Shown here one piece after another: positions 37,991-53,433 of a stretch of DNA of 64,000 bases (positions within the stretch are counted from its first letter, which is position 1; every line of letters begins with the position of its first letter). Source of the DNA: Onchidella celtica (taxonomy: Eukaryota; Mollusca; Gastropoda; Systellommatophora; Onchidiidae); the NCBI GenBank assembly GCA_963931925.1, contig OZ007569.1, positions 4,808,507-4,872,506 on the forward strand. The letters are read 5' to 3'. A program made the position numbers and the translations under genes. The notes beneath the pieces are model-generated. The model saw only the letters and a program-made list of their open reading frames with translations, did no database searches and was not told where the DNA came from.

Positions 37991-40900
37991 CTAGACTGTG
38001 TTCCATCGCAGTGTCATTTCGTCACCGGTGTTGACATGTTGATCGTACCGACAAATCTGGTAGGTGCAGGCGTCCCGTGTTTTAGGCTGCAGTCAGTTGA
38101 GGATGACATATAGATTAACCATTAACATCTGAATGAATGCCTAGCTGGGAAGTTGAAAGAAAAATGTGTGAATGAGGTTGAGGTAGATAAGGGCGAGCTC
38201 TGAATAAATGAAATGAGTCAAGTCGACACTGAAATGAGAGAATACAGGAAGACGAAGTGAAAGATTTGTCAGGAAAGGAAAGAATAAACTGTCATAAAAG
38301 GTTTAACGACGCCTCGGCACGATCACGGCCATTTTGCGCCTGAAAAAATGGCGGAATAACCCGAACCTCTGTCTCAGGTAAAAACACGTCAGAAGAGTTG
38401 CTACAGCACACCACAAGCATAATTATGGTCGTAGGAAAGAAGTTACAGGAATTGGAAACTATTTATAGCTATCTCATATGCTGAAGTAGGATGAGCTATA
38501 ATTTGTGTACTTAGAATCCATCCTCGCGCAGACCTATTGAATGTCTTATATTAAGTAAGTGGCGTGGTAAAAAAAACAACAACATAACGTTGGTGCATCT
38601 TCCATAGTAATATTAGTCACAGGAGCTGCTTATTTATAATCGGTTGCAAATAACGATCGATGTGCATTGGGTGCTGGCCTATAGAAGAAAAAGCTCCGCT
38701 GCAAGAAACAAAATATTTATAATGATACAACATTTGGTATCGATATTTTCAGTCATTTTAAAGACGATACGACACGGTGTAGATCTACCAGTTTATTGTT
38801 TCATGGCACGCTGTGTAGTGACGCGTATCGCAGCAAACTTTGGCAGTTTTGGGGAATAGTTTCGCCCATTCTGGGTTAATGAGGAAACAGCTTTATCTCA
38901 TATTCTGCATTTTTTCTTTGAAGACACTTGCCATTCCCCGAGACAGACCTCCCCAAAAACCCACCTCCCCACCTCTTGATAAGTACAAATAGCTCCTCTA
39001 GCTTTACATGAACAAGACAGGTGTTACAGAGAGGACGCTTTGACCTTAACCTGCGAACTGCGACAATATACAAAAAAATAATGCATGTATCCCCTTTGTT
39101 TGTTTGTTTGTTTGTTTTTCTTTCCACCACGGATTGTGTTTGAAGTTTGACATTACAGACCTGGGTCGATAGACAATGTAGATTCTAGACACAATCAGCG
39201 GGATGGATTAGCGTCCTGATGCCAGGAAATTGATGCACATCACGTACAGAATCACAGTGACAAATAGATGAAAGGTACAGAGCTCGGTTGAAAGAAAGGA
39301 AACATTAAAAGCTTGACAGTGAAAGCTTCTGCGTTCAGAGCTTGGGGTTGGGGAGGGGGGGGTTGTGGGGGCGTGGCCTGTGTGCATTACATTGTGGTTT
39401 TCTTGTGTGTTGGTGAGTGTGAGTAGACTGATTCTTGTCGTGACCAGAGGATGAGATCCGTGGTTCTCGGAACTTTTTATTTTTGTTTAGTAAACAAAGA
39501 GCGGCACGCGGTTTGATGGATTCAGTACATTATTGACGTGTTCTCATTAGCTGGCTGTGAATAAACCACACAGCTGAAAGTGGACTCTCAATACTACATA
39601 AAAGTCCTGAGTAGTTTGTACGCGTGAAAGAGTTGCTTTCCCCAGTGATCCTACCAGTCCTATTGTCTCGAGCCCTCATCCATTATGTACACCAGTCACA
39701 CGCACGGACAGAACAGTACTGTTATGGTGGTAGACCATCTTGCACTTTCTACTTAGTAATTAGCAAACACGTTATTTGTCATCAGTAACACATTTTCCTA
39801 ATGAACGAACATCTTTTGGTAACAGGTGTGTTTCATACATCAGTCAGCGTCCGAAAATAGTACTGGCTAATGCGTTTTCCTGTCATTAATTTCGGCAGTC
39901 AGTCTTTCTCCGTGTAGTATTATGGGTTGATGTGTTGGCAAACGCAAACTGTAATGAAAAATGCATGTGGATTATCTGGCGAGTGTTCACCGTCGGACAG
40001 GGGCGGAGGTGTCAATGGGTTCCGGTGTTGTTGTCGTTGTCGTTGTGGTTGTGATTGTTACTGTCTGGTGCCCAGGGTATGACACTTCGAGAGTGATAGC
40101 AAGCCTGCCAACTGGTCCTTATTTTACAGAACTGCCTGGTAAATTTAGGGTAGTGGGGTGGGGGGCACGAGAAATGTTTTTTTGTTTTTAATGGGAAAAA
40201 AAAGGCCTCCCAGTGCTGAGGAGAATAGGCCAATCCAGTGAAGTGGAGGGCAGTGGTAACAGTATAAACTTTATACTGTACTAATTTGTAACATACAGAG
40301 TAGATGAACCAAGAAATGTTACGGTGTTTGTTATTATTTTGTGTTCTGTTTTCTGTGGAAATCATAAGTAATTGATAGTGTTAGTTTGCCATTGTAGAGT
40401 CTGGGCAAAGGTGCACCTGGAGGCGTCCCTTATTGAAGTGTTGGCATTTAGTTGGCTGATCTGCTGTTGGTCTTTGGTAGTCGACGGAGTAGTTTTGAAC
40501 TTGTCGTGGAGAGGAAACGTTCCTTGATGCTTTGATGAACTCAAAAACAATTTATTCTTCAGCTCTTCAAACTCACGCATGTTTACAGTTAGTCTGCAAC
40601 AGACCGTCCCGCCTACCAACTTCATATTGTGCTCACTACTTCTACTCTGAAGTCACGTCCATATTTTCTCTTCTTGGCATCTTGTGTTATCTCACGGGTT
40701 TCCCTCTCTCCTGTCCCTCCCCCGCCCCGCCGGTCTCTTGTATTTTATTCCACTTCACTCCTTCTGTTGGTCTCGTCCATTGTTTCCGCCTTTTGTGCCA
40801 TCTCTTCACCACCTCATCTTCCCTCTTACTCTTTTCCTTCCCTTTCCGTGGCCCTCAACACGCCTCCAGTTTGCTCTGCTTGCGAGCACAATAATTATTG

Positions 40901-41493
40901 CAGTCATGTGTGTGCATTTATTGACTCGGGAAACGACAACACATCTATGTGGGAAGTAAATAAGAAACAGTCGCGTGCTCTTCTCAGCACACTTGAGAAC
41001 ACCCACGCCTGGTGAGGCAAAAAAAAACAACAACGATTGTGCCATGGCTTACTTTCCGCAGCTGCGTCATCTCCTTTAGAAGCTTCAAACTGTGAGTGTA
41101 GCGGTAGAATGTAGATAGAGACGAAGTGAAGTGGAGAGCAGAAAGGGAAGTAAATCCTACCAGAGAACTAGGAGAGAAGTGCCAGAGTCAGGCAGCTATT
41201 GATTCAACACTTTGATTGATCCGCTGGTCTGGCTCATAGAGCCAAGGCCTACAATTCCCAACCAATCGTTTGCATTTCATCTCTCTTGTATTGCGCAACC
41301 TCTCCGAACATTTAATGCGCAAGACAGGTGCGCCGAAGGGCAGCGGAGAAGGTCTAAATAAAAAGATCGCATACATCTCTCAGTACTTGCCTGGCGCTCG
41401 ATACTGGCGGGCCTTGCTGGGCCGGATGCCAAATTAGGATTTAAGAATGTCAGAAACAACTGTGCTTAAACGATCCCGATCAATGCACATGCA

Positions 41494-41686
41494 ATAATAG
41501 GATTGCCGCAGCTGACATCCATCTTCAGTGTAGGAAAACATTACCAAAGAAAAAAACCCCACACACAATGAGTCGTTTTTCTCTTTAAAGGATTGCTTTG
41601 AAGACGGCATGTCACAGAAAATACAACAAAAAAAAAAAAGGTCGAAGTTGCTTATTCAATAATGGTCTATTCTGCAATCCTATTAT
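41494..41686. repeat. Inverted pair of 13-bp arms, 193 bp overall
   Basis: ATAATAGGATTGC (41494-41506) and its exact complement GCAATCCTATTAT (41674-41686). The arms do not extend further and no target duplication is seen. Possible MITE remnant or chance. Confidence 0.35.
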
Positions 41687-42019
41687 GAGTGTTTACAACG
41701 TTCAGGGCAAAGCGACGGCATTCTTTTCATTCGTGTCGGTGCAAATTGACTGACTTTTGACAGTTTTAGGCTGACTGCAACAGGTGTTTAACTTATGTGT
41801 AGGAAGCGCCCCGCTGATTTGGGATGTAATTAATTAGCTCCAGGCATAAATATAATTATGAACTGTCATTTTCTCTTCCTACGGTAGGTCATACGTTTCT
41901 ACAGTCCCATCGACAGATCAAAATAGACCGTAGCACATAGACTTAGGCATGAAAAACAGAAGACACTAGTTGAACAGATACCCACATCCAATAACATACA
42001 TTTGGGGCCACTTGCCAAA

Positions 42020-42022
42020 TAT

Positions 42023-42052
<30 letters not shown>
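42020..42052. repeat. (ATTT)n microsatellite
   Basis: About eight ATTT units. Confidence 0.95.
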
Positions 42053-42053
<1 letters not shown>

Positions 42054-44477
42054 CTTTTAATTTGTTGGGGGCAGTGGAGCAACCATTCATGCCCTTTCCG
42101 ATAAATAATGTTTTAAAAGGTAGTTCTAAAAAAAACAAAAAAACAGTTAGCGCAACGTCTGTCAAAACCTAGCAAGGATTCTGAAGATCGGCGTGCACGA
42201 TGCCGATGATTAGTTGTGAACATTGATGAGAACGTTAGCTTTTAGGTGAACACACTTAAATGTCTCAGTGTGTTTTATCATACCCACAAGCACTCATTAA
42301 AATGACCAAGTAATGCCCCAGCGCTAGAAAGTGAGAACACCCGGTAAAATTTGCAGGACCTGGTTGATGTGTATTATGTCAGAGGTAGGCACTAATGGAG
42401 ATCAGTGGTCATAATGTGTGATGATTTAACCTGGGCCTGTGTATAGAACTAGAACGTCAGCCCCGGTCTACGCCCTTGCAATGGCATCGTGTATTGGGTG
42501 GTGAAACACAAGTGTTGACACTGCGGCTGATTGTGAAATAATATGCAGCCGTTTTTCTATTCCGATCCCATCAATTCCTTGTTTGCATTTAGTCAAATCG
42601 ATTCTTGCTCGTGTTGCATATTGTTGGAGGTGACAGTTTTGCAGCCCCGATCGTAGCAAACAAAAGCAGCACATTTGCATGAAGTACCTCTGATAGCATG
42701 GCTTTCACCAATTGCGACGAGGCCCGGGGGACGGGTGTTGATCGAACGTGTGGTGAAATTTTAACACCGCAGCGGGCGGAGACCTTTAATCTCCACCATG
42801 CAGTTGTTATATTAGCAAATAGTCAGCGTCTTCATCCTGTCATCATTTCTGAAAATATGCCCGAGTGCCGTATATGTACATAATTGCATTTTTGAGCACA
42901 ACTGCGGCTTAACGAGATATGTAAACATTGGCTCAACTGCTTTTGGGTTTCCTTCTCTTCTGCCACAATTTTACACTCATGTTGATTGATAAGATTCAGA
43001 ATCTGAAGCATTAACGGCAAATTTACACAAAATTAGCAAGCAGGGCAAACGCTTTAGTGGAGCCTACCATGTTAGAGTTCTCTTTTAAACTGTTGCATCA
43101 CAGTCCCTCCGCGTCTTCCCAGTCACCAAATATCAATTCATGGCAATGTGTAGCCTATGTCTTGCTGAAGTATGACCAAACCATATTTCAGCTGGGGTCA
43201 CTTACGTGGATTGCAGCTACTGACATACACGGTACCTTCTGCATCTGCTGTATCATACACCCAGCAGCATAAATATATTCTCATCAGACCGTCTTCTGAG
43301 GGCTGAAATGGAGTAGAAGTATAGCGTTCTGCAGTAGCCAAAATGTCCTGATTCATGTATGAATGATGTGAAATTGATTTTGGTCGATCTGTTCTGTGAG
43401 TTCGTTGAACCGCTCCGTGTACACAAAGAATGTGAATGTAAAGGAAGGGGAAAAAATCACAGGGAACTGGGGGAAAAATGTCCCGAGCAGGGGAAGGGGG
43501 GAGGGGGATAAATCTTCCCGCTGTGTTGCTGTCATCAAGCGAAACAGAAACATCGCACAATTTGGGCATGATTAGCGATTTTGATCAGGCCATCCACTGA
43601 TCCAGTTAGAATCTCTTGCGTGTCGTCCATGACACAAAAACCTGTAAAGAACGCAACTGTTTTGCTTATCTGCCTGGGACTGAAGAAAGCATGGTATGTA
43701 ACTATGTATAATGCTGTATCAGAAATGCCCCAAGAGCAGGTGAAATATGTCAAGAAAAAAAAGATGCAAAATTCCCGGACGGATCGTTTTTTTTTTGAAC
43801 ATTTACTCAACCCATCCAATGCCACTGAAGTCATTGGAATTTTCAGTGAGGTCTAATTTAATGTTGTATCCTCCACATTTGAGTTGTAGAATCTAGGTCC
43901 ATTGGGGCCGCCAGTACGTGTAAAACATCCCATTTTTGCAAACTTTGTACACACTCTGAAAAGCGATTTATCTTGAAAACATGATACCTTTTAGGTATAC
44001 ATTTGATACACCCACACACGAGCACAAGCTCATTATGATCCCTTCAAATTCATAACACGTTCGTTAATCATAGCAATATGTGAGTAAGCCCGTACACTCA
44101 GCACCCATATCGTTTTTTCTTTATTGCGGATTAGTTTTACACGGACCCCAGTGTCAAAGCGTGGGGTTTCGGCATGCGTAGGCTATACGCTAATACTTTA
44201 TGTATAATTACCGGATGACGCAGATTGGGCGAATTGATGAGTTACGATGTTTTGCCACTGAAAGGAAATCATTGAGAAATGTTACTGTTTGTTGAGCTGA
44301 GGTCGGCATTGCCTGGATGTTGCTTATCGGTAAGTGATGGATTGGATTGAAAATCGATACGTGCAAACTTTGTGAAGCTCAAATGAAAACATTGATGGGA
44401 GTGAGATCCTGCTTAATGGTGTAGATTAGTGGCAGGAGAGAAAGCTGATGCTGGGCGAGATGGACAGATTGTATGTG

Positions 44478-44668
<191 letters not shown>

Positions 44669-47600
44669 TAGTAGGATAGATGGATGGATGGATGGATGGC
44701 TAGATAGATAGATAGATTAATGGACAGACGGGCGGGCGGACGGATGGATAGATGAATCGATAGATAGACAGACACCGATGAAAGGTTGATATTAAAATCA
44801 ATGAAATGAAGGATGGGTTTATCCGAGTGAGACATTATACATGTACCAGTGTGTCAGCATGGACTAGAATACTCAGGCACGGAACATAACAATTTGAAAA
44901 AATACCAGTGCAGAAAAGAAAAACTATCGATCCATTTTTTGCTTGTTCTGCTCTCCTCAGGACAGCAATCCTTACTGGTTGGTTATCGGTGAAACCTTCT
45001 TCTATATAAATATGTATTGTCTGACACTGTTCGCTGTTGATCGATCCACTGTGGGTCTTCGATCTTCTCGTGACGGTACCGTTTGTGACGTTTTTGTACT
45101 TCTGTATCCCCTCCTTACATCACCCCCCTTACTAGCCTTGCCATGGTTCACAGCTCCTTCACGCGCACACACGTAATCGCGCCCGCCCCCAAAGTAGGTC
45201 GAGAGGCGTTTTTTCTCCCTTGCCTTGAAATGCCTGAGCCAGCGATTTCCATTCAGCGATGTGACGATATTGATCTGAAGACACTTCTCGCTAGCGCCAC
45301 TTTAACGTGGCAGCGCCAGGACTTTTTTCCCCTCCTCAACACTCATCAATACACGTGCACACACGGAGAGGTCACAAAATAACTTTTGCCTCCCCATTTT
45401 CAAATTGAGTTTGGAGTTAATGGTCGGATAGAGCGATTTTCCCGATGGAGATTTGATGTGATGGAGGAAAGTGTTACTGTTCATGGAGTTGTAAAAAAAA
45501 AAAAAAAAGGCGTGGCCAAGCATTACTTTTGCTGTGAAAGGAAAATGAAGTTATTGACCCACCCCTTCCCTCACATTTAAGTTCACGATCTTTCATGGTG
45601 TCTCTCTCCCCCCCCCCCCCCTTATCTTTGAGGCACCATGCTCGATCTCTCTTCCATCGCAGATACGCCGGTCCACGCGTTGCCGTCTACCAGCTACACT
45701 ATTTCTGTCTGCTTACCTGTTTGCGTTTATGTTTGTTAATCTGTTGATTTGTCCCCTTTCTGTCAATATTTCTGTGTTCCAGCTTGTCACTCCACTCTGT
45801 CTCCACATGGTCGATCTTAAGAACGAGAGAACTCTTGTGTTGTCTATGCTTCAGCTGACACGGAAAACGGTGGCTAAGTATATAGATCGCTGAGTAACAG
45901 ATGTGACTGTGCATTGTGCAAGTTATGTACTTGAAATATATTAAGACGGCATTGCATTTGAAAACATTCTTCATTGACGTAAAGTGTTTTACAAGAAAAC
46001 ACACAAGGCTGAGGAAAGAATGAGGTCTTGGATCGTCGCCATGTCTTTAATTTTTGCTGCAAAGTGGCGAAATTGTTCAGCGAAGGTAAACCCAAAATAA
46101 ACACAGCATAGCACACACACATGCATACAGGCAGTCACACCCATAAAGAAGCATGCCACATTATGTACGTGGGTAAATTAAGTACGCTGATTACCCGATA
46201 TGCTACAGAGCGTGAGAACCGCCATTAATTCAAGGTGGTTACGGCAATAGAGTGGAAACCTACGTCAGTGAGTGAGCTCTTCCAACATTTGTTTTTGCTT
46301 GTCTTTTTTCTTATTGTTTGTTTGTTTGTCTTACATCGACCTGCGCACACAGCTGGGGAAATCTGGCGGGGATTCCTGTTTCTGGCATATCCTCGCTCTC
46401 GGGAGTTCAAGTTTTAATTATGACTGTGTTTTTGGATGATGGAAAGACGCAATAGTCAGTACGTATAAGACAGCCAGTTCAGATATGATGGACTTAATTC
46501 AGTGACGGAAAGATAATGATAATTTTTTTCTTTCTGTTCCCAAAGGTCTTTTCTTTTTGTGCGTGTTAGTGGCATAAATGATTGGTTTTGTTTTCCGTCG
46601 TTTCTCATGTTTTACTGGCAGAATGAGTGGATTGATGAAGTTGTATCGCCTTACCGGAGAACGATTCGGTTCTAGTTTGTGAAGCTGTGGTCGAATACGT
46701 TGTACCGAATTCCATAGTTGTATTGGATTGTGAATAGAGGAAGGATTTGGCTGCCAGACCGATTCCACTTAATAATCTGACACTGGACACCCCGCCCCCC
46801 CCCCCCCCCCCAAACCGTCCACCGTCCTACAGTTCCCTAGACTTTGTTGAGAATGGTATTGTTATCCCATGTATTGTCTGTGAGACGCCAAAGTGCCAAA
46901 TCCAGGTTACTACCTACTAATTTGATCTGTGCGTTGAGTCGAGACAACTGATAACGGCTTGCCACCCGTAAATCCCAACAGTAGGTAATATACAGTTTGG
47001 CCCCCGGTAGCTGTGGTCAAGGAACATAAAGATCGGTTTCAAATACCCATGTAGAATAGGTAATGACACCTATCAGGCTGTCATTGGCAGATCATGTGTA
47101 ATGCCTGAAAACATTGGCGTTTTCACAGACTGGCTGTGACGTCCACGTCCAAAAGGGAGCCGCTTGCTTGTCAGTCATTAATGAGACCACTGGGAATATG
47201 TAGCGGCATATTTTGTCCAACTGTCCCAGACGGGTCTGTCTGTTACTGGGCTCTCGGTCTTTAAATGTGGACTGATTAGTAAAACGTCGCCAAAAATTAA
47301 TGGGCGTAGCCACAGCGTCTCCTGGCTGGATGTTTGAGGAGTTGTATTTAGTCAGATTTGGTCCAGTCTAATTTAGAAAGGCAATTCAACTCATTTTTGT
47401 GGTTTTTGTGACCGCTGTTCTTCCCTCTTCCACACTATGAAAGACGCAAAGTGGCCATTATTGCCAAACTCAAACTCAGACCCCCTCTTCAACGGTGGCA
47501 TTCCACTTTGATCGTATCATGTACTTTAGTTCGACCTTCATCAATAGCTCCTCCATTTTTTTTCAAGTTTCCCAAAGTGACTTTTCCGTATCTGGACAGC

Positions 47601-48049
47601 CGCCGTCTTCCTGTATTAAAACAGCTGTGTCGTACTGTTATGATGGAGAATGTGTCCTGTTTGGACAAGAATCAGTTGATGCTATCGGTCATGCAGTAGG
47701 AGTTATCCTCATTTGCAGCTTTTTTCTCCCGATGCCCGGTGGACATTGTACCGAAGGTTCGCAGGCTGGACCTGCCCGGGAAGAGTATGATCAAACACCC
47801 CAGTGTCCCAGATACATTATGGCGTTTTGCCGCAGTCAGAGAAATTAATGGAAGTGACTCAGCCCCCTGGGTTTGACAGGACGGCATTACCAGAGACATT
47901 AGCATACAGGGACCTGTGATATTAGCCTAATCCCCAGTTCGTTATTTATGTACAACCACATAATTATTATCATGGGGGAAAGAAAAAGAAAAAAATCTTT
48001 CTTCGCTTATTGTTATTATTTTTTCCAACGGTTTGAACGAATTATATAG

Positions 48050-48083
<34 letters not shown>

Positions 48084-51000
48084 TGGCATTAAAGCCTTCT
48101 TTGGTGGTTGTGACAATCAGACAGCCATAGTAGCATTGCACACTGTATGGTTTCACCCGGCAGTTGAATCATGTCTTGTCCCACTTGGAAACAGATAAGA
48201 ATAGTCGCACTAAAGCGTTTCATCGGTGAAAACAGATCAAACAAGAAACCACAGCATGAACGAGAAAGACTCTCTTTTAAAATGACCCGAAGGTTTTCTG
48301 TTAACTTGAAGATAAAGCAAGTCATTGTCTGTGGCAGTTTCATGTCTTTTGAAGGGTTGGGGTAGAAACATGCAGCATGGTAATGTAAACATTCTTGAAG
48401 CCAAATTCAGTGACCTGCGTGCTGATGTCAGTACAGTAGGTAATCATATGATAAAGTAACTTTTTTTTTTTTCATTTTGAATTCATTCTTTTTCAGGCCA
48501 TAAATTCATGCACGACCTGTATGTATAATACATCCCGGAATGCGAATTGAGCTTATTCGGGATTGATGAAAGGTATCAATTATTCATCAGTTAATGTGTT
48601 GCATCGGATGATATGGGATGTTTTAGCAGTGTGCGCCAAATTATCGATCCAAAGTCTACGGGGGAAAAAAGGGGCTGACCTATCATTTTCAATGACGTGG
48701 AATACACGGGGAATTTAATACCGAAACAGCTGTTGAAGTGGGACACCACATTAGCAATGTAAAATTCTAGTGAAGCTTAGCGGATAAAGAAATGTAAATT
48801 TAATATCTGTCGTGAACACATGTTGAGTCTGAGAAGCGTGATGGATTCAGGGTTTAAATGAATGAGCAAGTTACCTTTGAGAGTACACATCCGTACAGTG
48901 ACTGCCAAGAAAGAAAACACCAACCATTGCACTGGACTGGTGTAAAAGAGGATCGGATAGAATGCGAGCTAATCATTAATTCCTGCCAACAACTAAACTT
49001 GTCTTTTGTGGGGGATTTTTGTCCTTCTGTACATACCCCGAGGCTCCATACTCGTATGAAAAGTTAAAATTTCAATCAGCTGTGACCCGAACTGGCATTT
49101 TTACTCAGATTACATGTTACGCCACCTTTATATCGTGATTTTCTGCAATTTATTTTATTTTTGTGTAACTTTCTTTTTTAAGATCTCGTCTTGAATGTTT
49201 TTATTTATTGACTTGAGCTCTCCAAACTGGACTGTCTGCTTAAATATAACCTGGTATTGTTTTGAATTACTGGCTCCAGGACAATTTAATACTCTGTGGC
49301 GTGTGCACAACTGACCCGTGGGCAGTAGTGACCACACATTTAATGGTAATGAGCATAAAAATCGATGAGTAGAGAGCCAAATGAATATGGCTAATTATTG
49401 CTCATTCACGGGCACGGTACAAGTCTGTTAGTAGGATACATGACTCAGTGGCAGCCGGTTTTGCTCAAAGAATTGGTACTTTGAAGTCTTTTGGGTGCAG
49501 TTGCCGTATGCCAAAAATTTTGGTAGGTTCAACTACCGAGGTGGGAAGATCTGCAATTCTCATAGCCACATTGAGTATGGATAGGTCACTAGATTATGGC
49601 TTGCCACTTCAGGCGGCAATTGCATCATTTTGTTCCTCAGCGTACTACGACCCGTTAGTTCCAGCCCATAGAATATCGTAGTGACGTAGATTTCATGCGT
49701 AACTCGTATTGGCCTTTAACCTTCGGCAACACAGTCGACTGTTTGCATCATAAACATTATCGGCACACAGGCAAATCGACAGGACTGTAAAAATAGCACA
49801 GGCCGCTTATGTGCGCGCGTAATACCCAGTGAAAGGTTCGGTGGATTTCTCAGTCCAGAATTACATTCAATCGATCGAACTCTTAGAATGTTTTATTTTC
49901 CTCGTGAAATGTCCCCTCTTTCACCCCTTTGCCGGACACTGGCCTTTCACACTGCTTTTCTGGAGTCCTCATTTCTGGTGAAGTCATTTAGACAAAGACA
50001 TGTGAGGAATATTATTATTTTTAGACCTGACTGTGTGATGCGGCTTTTTGTTCTTTGATACATTCTTTTTTTTCTTTTTTTTTAAATCACGGCCTTCAGG
50101 ACTTGTCCATGTTTCATTATTTAAACAAGGCAGTTTCCACAGTCGATTCTGAACTCCATGCACTTCTGCAGGAACTGGAACACGGCTAGTTTTGGAGAAT
50201 GTCAAGACACTACATCGTCTGTAGCAGATACAGCCGTATCAATGGACTGCTGTTGTGTTGTATTAGAAAGAATGTATAATCGCTGACAGTATGTACCTGT
50301 AGTGGGAAATTCAGCATGCTAACAGTCTCAAAAATGGCAGAATTACGCACTGATCCAACTGAGAACGAGGATGAAGCGGTTATTGTTTAACAGAGACGCG
50401 GTGGAGTAGGACATTGTCGTCAAATAATATTGTATGGGCGTCCAAGGATGCTCAATATATTTTAATATTTCATGCCATTCTAATCTTGAACGTTGTAGCT
50501 TGCATTTCCCGTGAGAAATAATGAAGACAAAATTTTTGCGAATTTAAAAACCTTTTTTATTATCATTTTTTTAAAAAACATTTGAAAAAAAACACAAACA
50601 CCTGTGTTCTGTAATTGTACCATTAGTTTTTATTGCTGGCGGCACTTTTGGGTTCGATCCCGTAATGTTTCCTGTGAAAGATAAAACCGGTTTTGTTAAC
50701 TGATGACATTTAGAAAAAGCAGCATCAATATTTGCCTGGTTCCTGAACTTGGTTTAATTCCAAATCGTCCATTACTGGTTACAGTGCAGGGAAAACAACG
50801 AATTAGCGTTTGTAACTGACGCATTCCCCGAAATGTTGACAGTGAATAATAGATTATCGTGTTGTGGCGGTTGTTGTGTTGCATTAAATGACCTTTCTAC
50901 CTATCTCATGTTCTTTCTTTTTCTCTTGCCATATTCCCAGCTTTCCATTTTCGCTCACTCACACTCTTTGGATAATTTTTACAGTCCTTTGATCTGCCTC

Positions 51001-53230
51001 GGTCTTTTCCACAACTTTACAAATTTTCTTTTCTCTGTCGTTTTCTGGTTCTTCTGTCACTCTCTTCCATCCTTCATACGTATTTTTCCGTCCTTCTGTC
51101 AGTCTGCATGATTATTTGTCTACGGATATATCCGTCATTCTGTCAGGTTCAGTTTTGCGGGATAAAGCAACCATTCCACTCGAAATTGGCTTCACACACA
51201 CTTGGCACTTGTGACAGACATAGTAAATTATTGACACTCTTAATCTTTCAAGGGCCCCAGGTCAGATAGTGACCTGGCATTTGACACCAGTTTTGGTAGT
51301 GCTAGCTAGTAGTAGTGGCCAGTTTTTAACCTTCTGACCCACAGAGATTAGAGATTAACGTGCTATTTCAGTTTGCACAAGTGCGAAAGGTTGTAGTTTG
51401 TACCTGACTTTATCACGTGGCAGATCGCATAGTGGCACAAAAAACTCTCGGACACGTCTCAAGTTTGATGAAATATCTGGGGAATCACGGTGGTGATTTT
51501 CATGGGCAATTTTTTTAAGATGTTGATCAGCTGGCGTGATGTAGGCATTTCTTATTATCAGTTTAAAATAGTCTTTAGCATTTGCGATTTATACGTCTAA
51601 ATTTGCTATTACACATTGCCCTGGGCAAACGGGGCCTCTCTTTGTCAGATTTCACATTCAAGAAGAAAAGTAAACAGATACACGACATTCTAAATTATTC
51701 TTTTGATTTGTTTTGGATATTCTTGCTAATCCAAAGTACAAGAATCATGCCAATCGTTTAAAATAAAAACATTTTGTCGGATATCGAAGTTTACCATGAG
51801 CAATTTTTAAATCTTCTCAAGACCCGTTTTGGCACTGACCTTCCTGCCAAGATCCCCATGCCGACAACCCTGTGGTATCTTTGAAGGATTGTACTACAGT
51901 GCAAAAGAAGGATATTTACTATCGCATTCGGGGTTTTTGTTTTATGCTAACTGATTCAAATCCTGGCCATGCCTTAAAAATTTGGCATGAAAGAGGAAAT
52001 CTTTTGTCTCCCGTAAGAAATGCCTTTTCAGTTGGGTGATTGATTGATTGATGAATCGATGTACGGAATAACTGACTTCACGCCAGCTCTCCTGGACCTT
52101 TCAAGAAAATGATTTGGTTCGGGTCGACTCAAAACTACAGCCGAAGCTCAAAACTAAAATAATCATTGTCGTGAGCCCAAAAGCCTTGACATTTCTTGAA
52201 TGAAGACAGTAACTCTTGAAAGGCATCGAACAACAGAACACAGGTAGCTTTTACTCCTTTGCTCACTTGACGTGAAATAGACCACAGAAATATCAATTAC
52301 ATTTTTCTAGGCTCAGGCTTGCCACACGCGTTGTTTATTTATATTGACCCAGGTATTGTAAAGCTCGGTGAGTGTTTTTCAGTAGCAGTCCTGTATCTTT
52401 TTCCGTAGCTGATGAGAACTTCTGTAACCTGAGACTGCTACAATACCAATTCATTACTGAGTTATGAAAAAGTTTGCGTTCGCGCTGACCTCTGGCTGGG
52501 TCAGCGTATGAATGATCAATGTATCGATTTGAGTGGTTTTGTATCAGCTTTCTGGCGCTCACCCAACTTATTTATTTCTTCATTTTCATCTGATATTTCA
52601 TCGAATTTGACCTCCTGTTCCCAACCTCTAAGCCAAAGATCCCAGGCCGCGTGCTTCTCCGTGTATCTCTCTTTCTTGTCGCTCTGTCTTTCTCTCAAAT
52701 GTCTTTCCGTGGAGGGTATTTATTTCAGCAATTAGACTTTATTCGTTACCCGGGCGGGGCGGAAAATAACTTATTGAGCTGACGCGTCCGAAACATAAAC
52801 TCAATTAATCAATCTCTGAGCTCTTTAGCGTCCTCTTTCACTCACTCGCTTGCCAGTTTTCTAGACCCTTCCTTGCCCCCGCTGTTTGATTTATCATCTC
52901 TCCAGTCTTCTCACCGCTTTTACTTTCCATTTTTTTTTTTTTTTTTTAGTTTCTCCAAAAATAACCCGGCTTCTTGTTCTGTCTATCAATCTCATCCGCA
53001 TCAATCCTTCCTCTTATCTCTGCTGTTTTCCCCGACTGTCCATGTCGTGGGTACACATAACCCCAACCCGTTCTGCTATACCACTCACAAACCAGCCGGG
53101 CCGGACGTTGACCTTTCTGGCAGCCAGCGAGTAATGTCTTCAATAGCTGGAACTTTTCATTTCACGGCCTTCGAGCACTCGTTCAATGGCTGGTTGAGGC
53201 TGGTTCTCAGACTGTACGTGCTGGTGGGTC
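44669..53230. other. Non-coding stretch, nothing recognised
   Basis: Unique AT-rich sequence with C runs at 45608-45621 and 46796-46812 and a (TA)n tract at 48047-48077. Frames up to about 120 codons occur (for example 47495-47848) with no recognisable domain or clear splice context. A tRNA B-box-like GGTTCGATCC at about 50651 lacks an A-box. Confidence 0.5.
48047..48077. repeat. (TA)n microsatellite
   Basis: About 15 AT/TA units. Confidence 0.9.
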
Positions 53231-53338
<108 letters not shown>

Positions 53339-53433
53339 CCCTCCCTTCTATCTCCTTCTCGCTCACTCTCTAGACATGAGCGACGAAGATGGACGGAAGG
53401 CGTAGAAGCTGAAGGTACACACGATGAAACATA

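Noticed and set aside
40532..41015. Several overlapping frames of 90-128 codons
   Set aside because: C/T-rich low-complexity sequence keeps several frames open at once.
47495..47848. 117-codon plus-strand frame with Cys residues
   Set aside because: No recognisable domain; competing frames on both strands.
50641..50670. tRNA gene or SINE (GGTTCGATCC)
   Set aside because: B-box-like motif alone; no A-box or pairing arms upstream.
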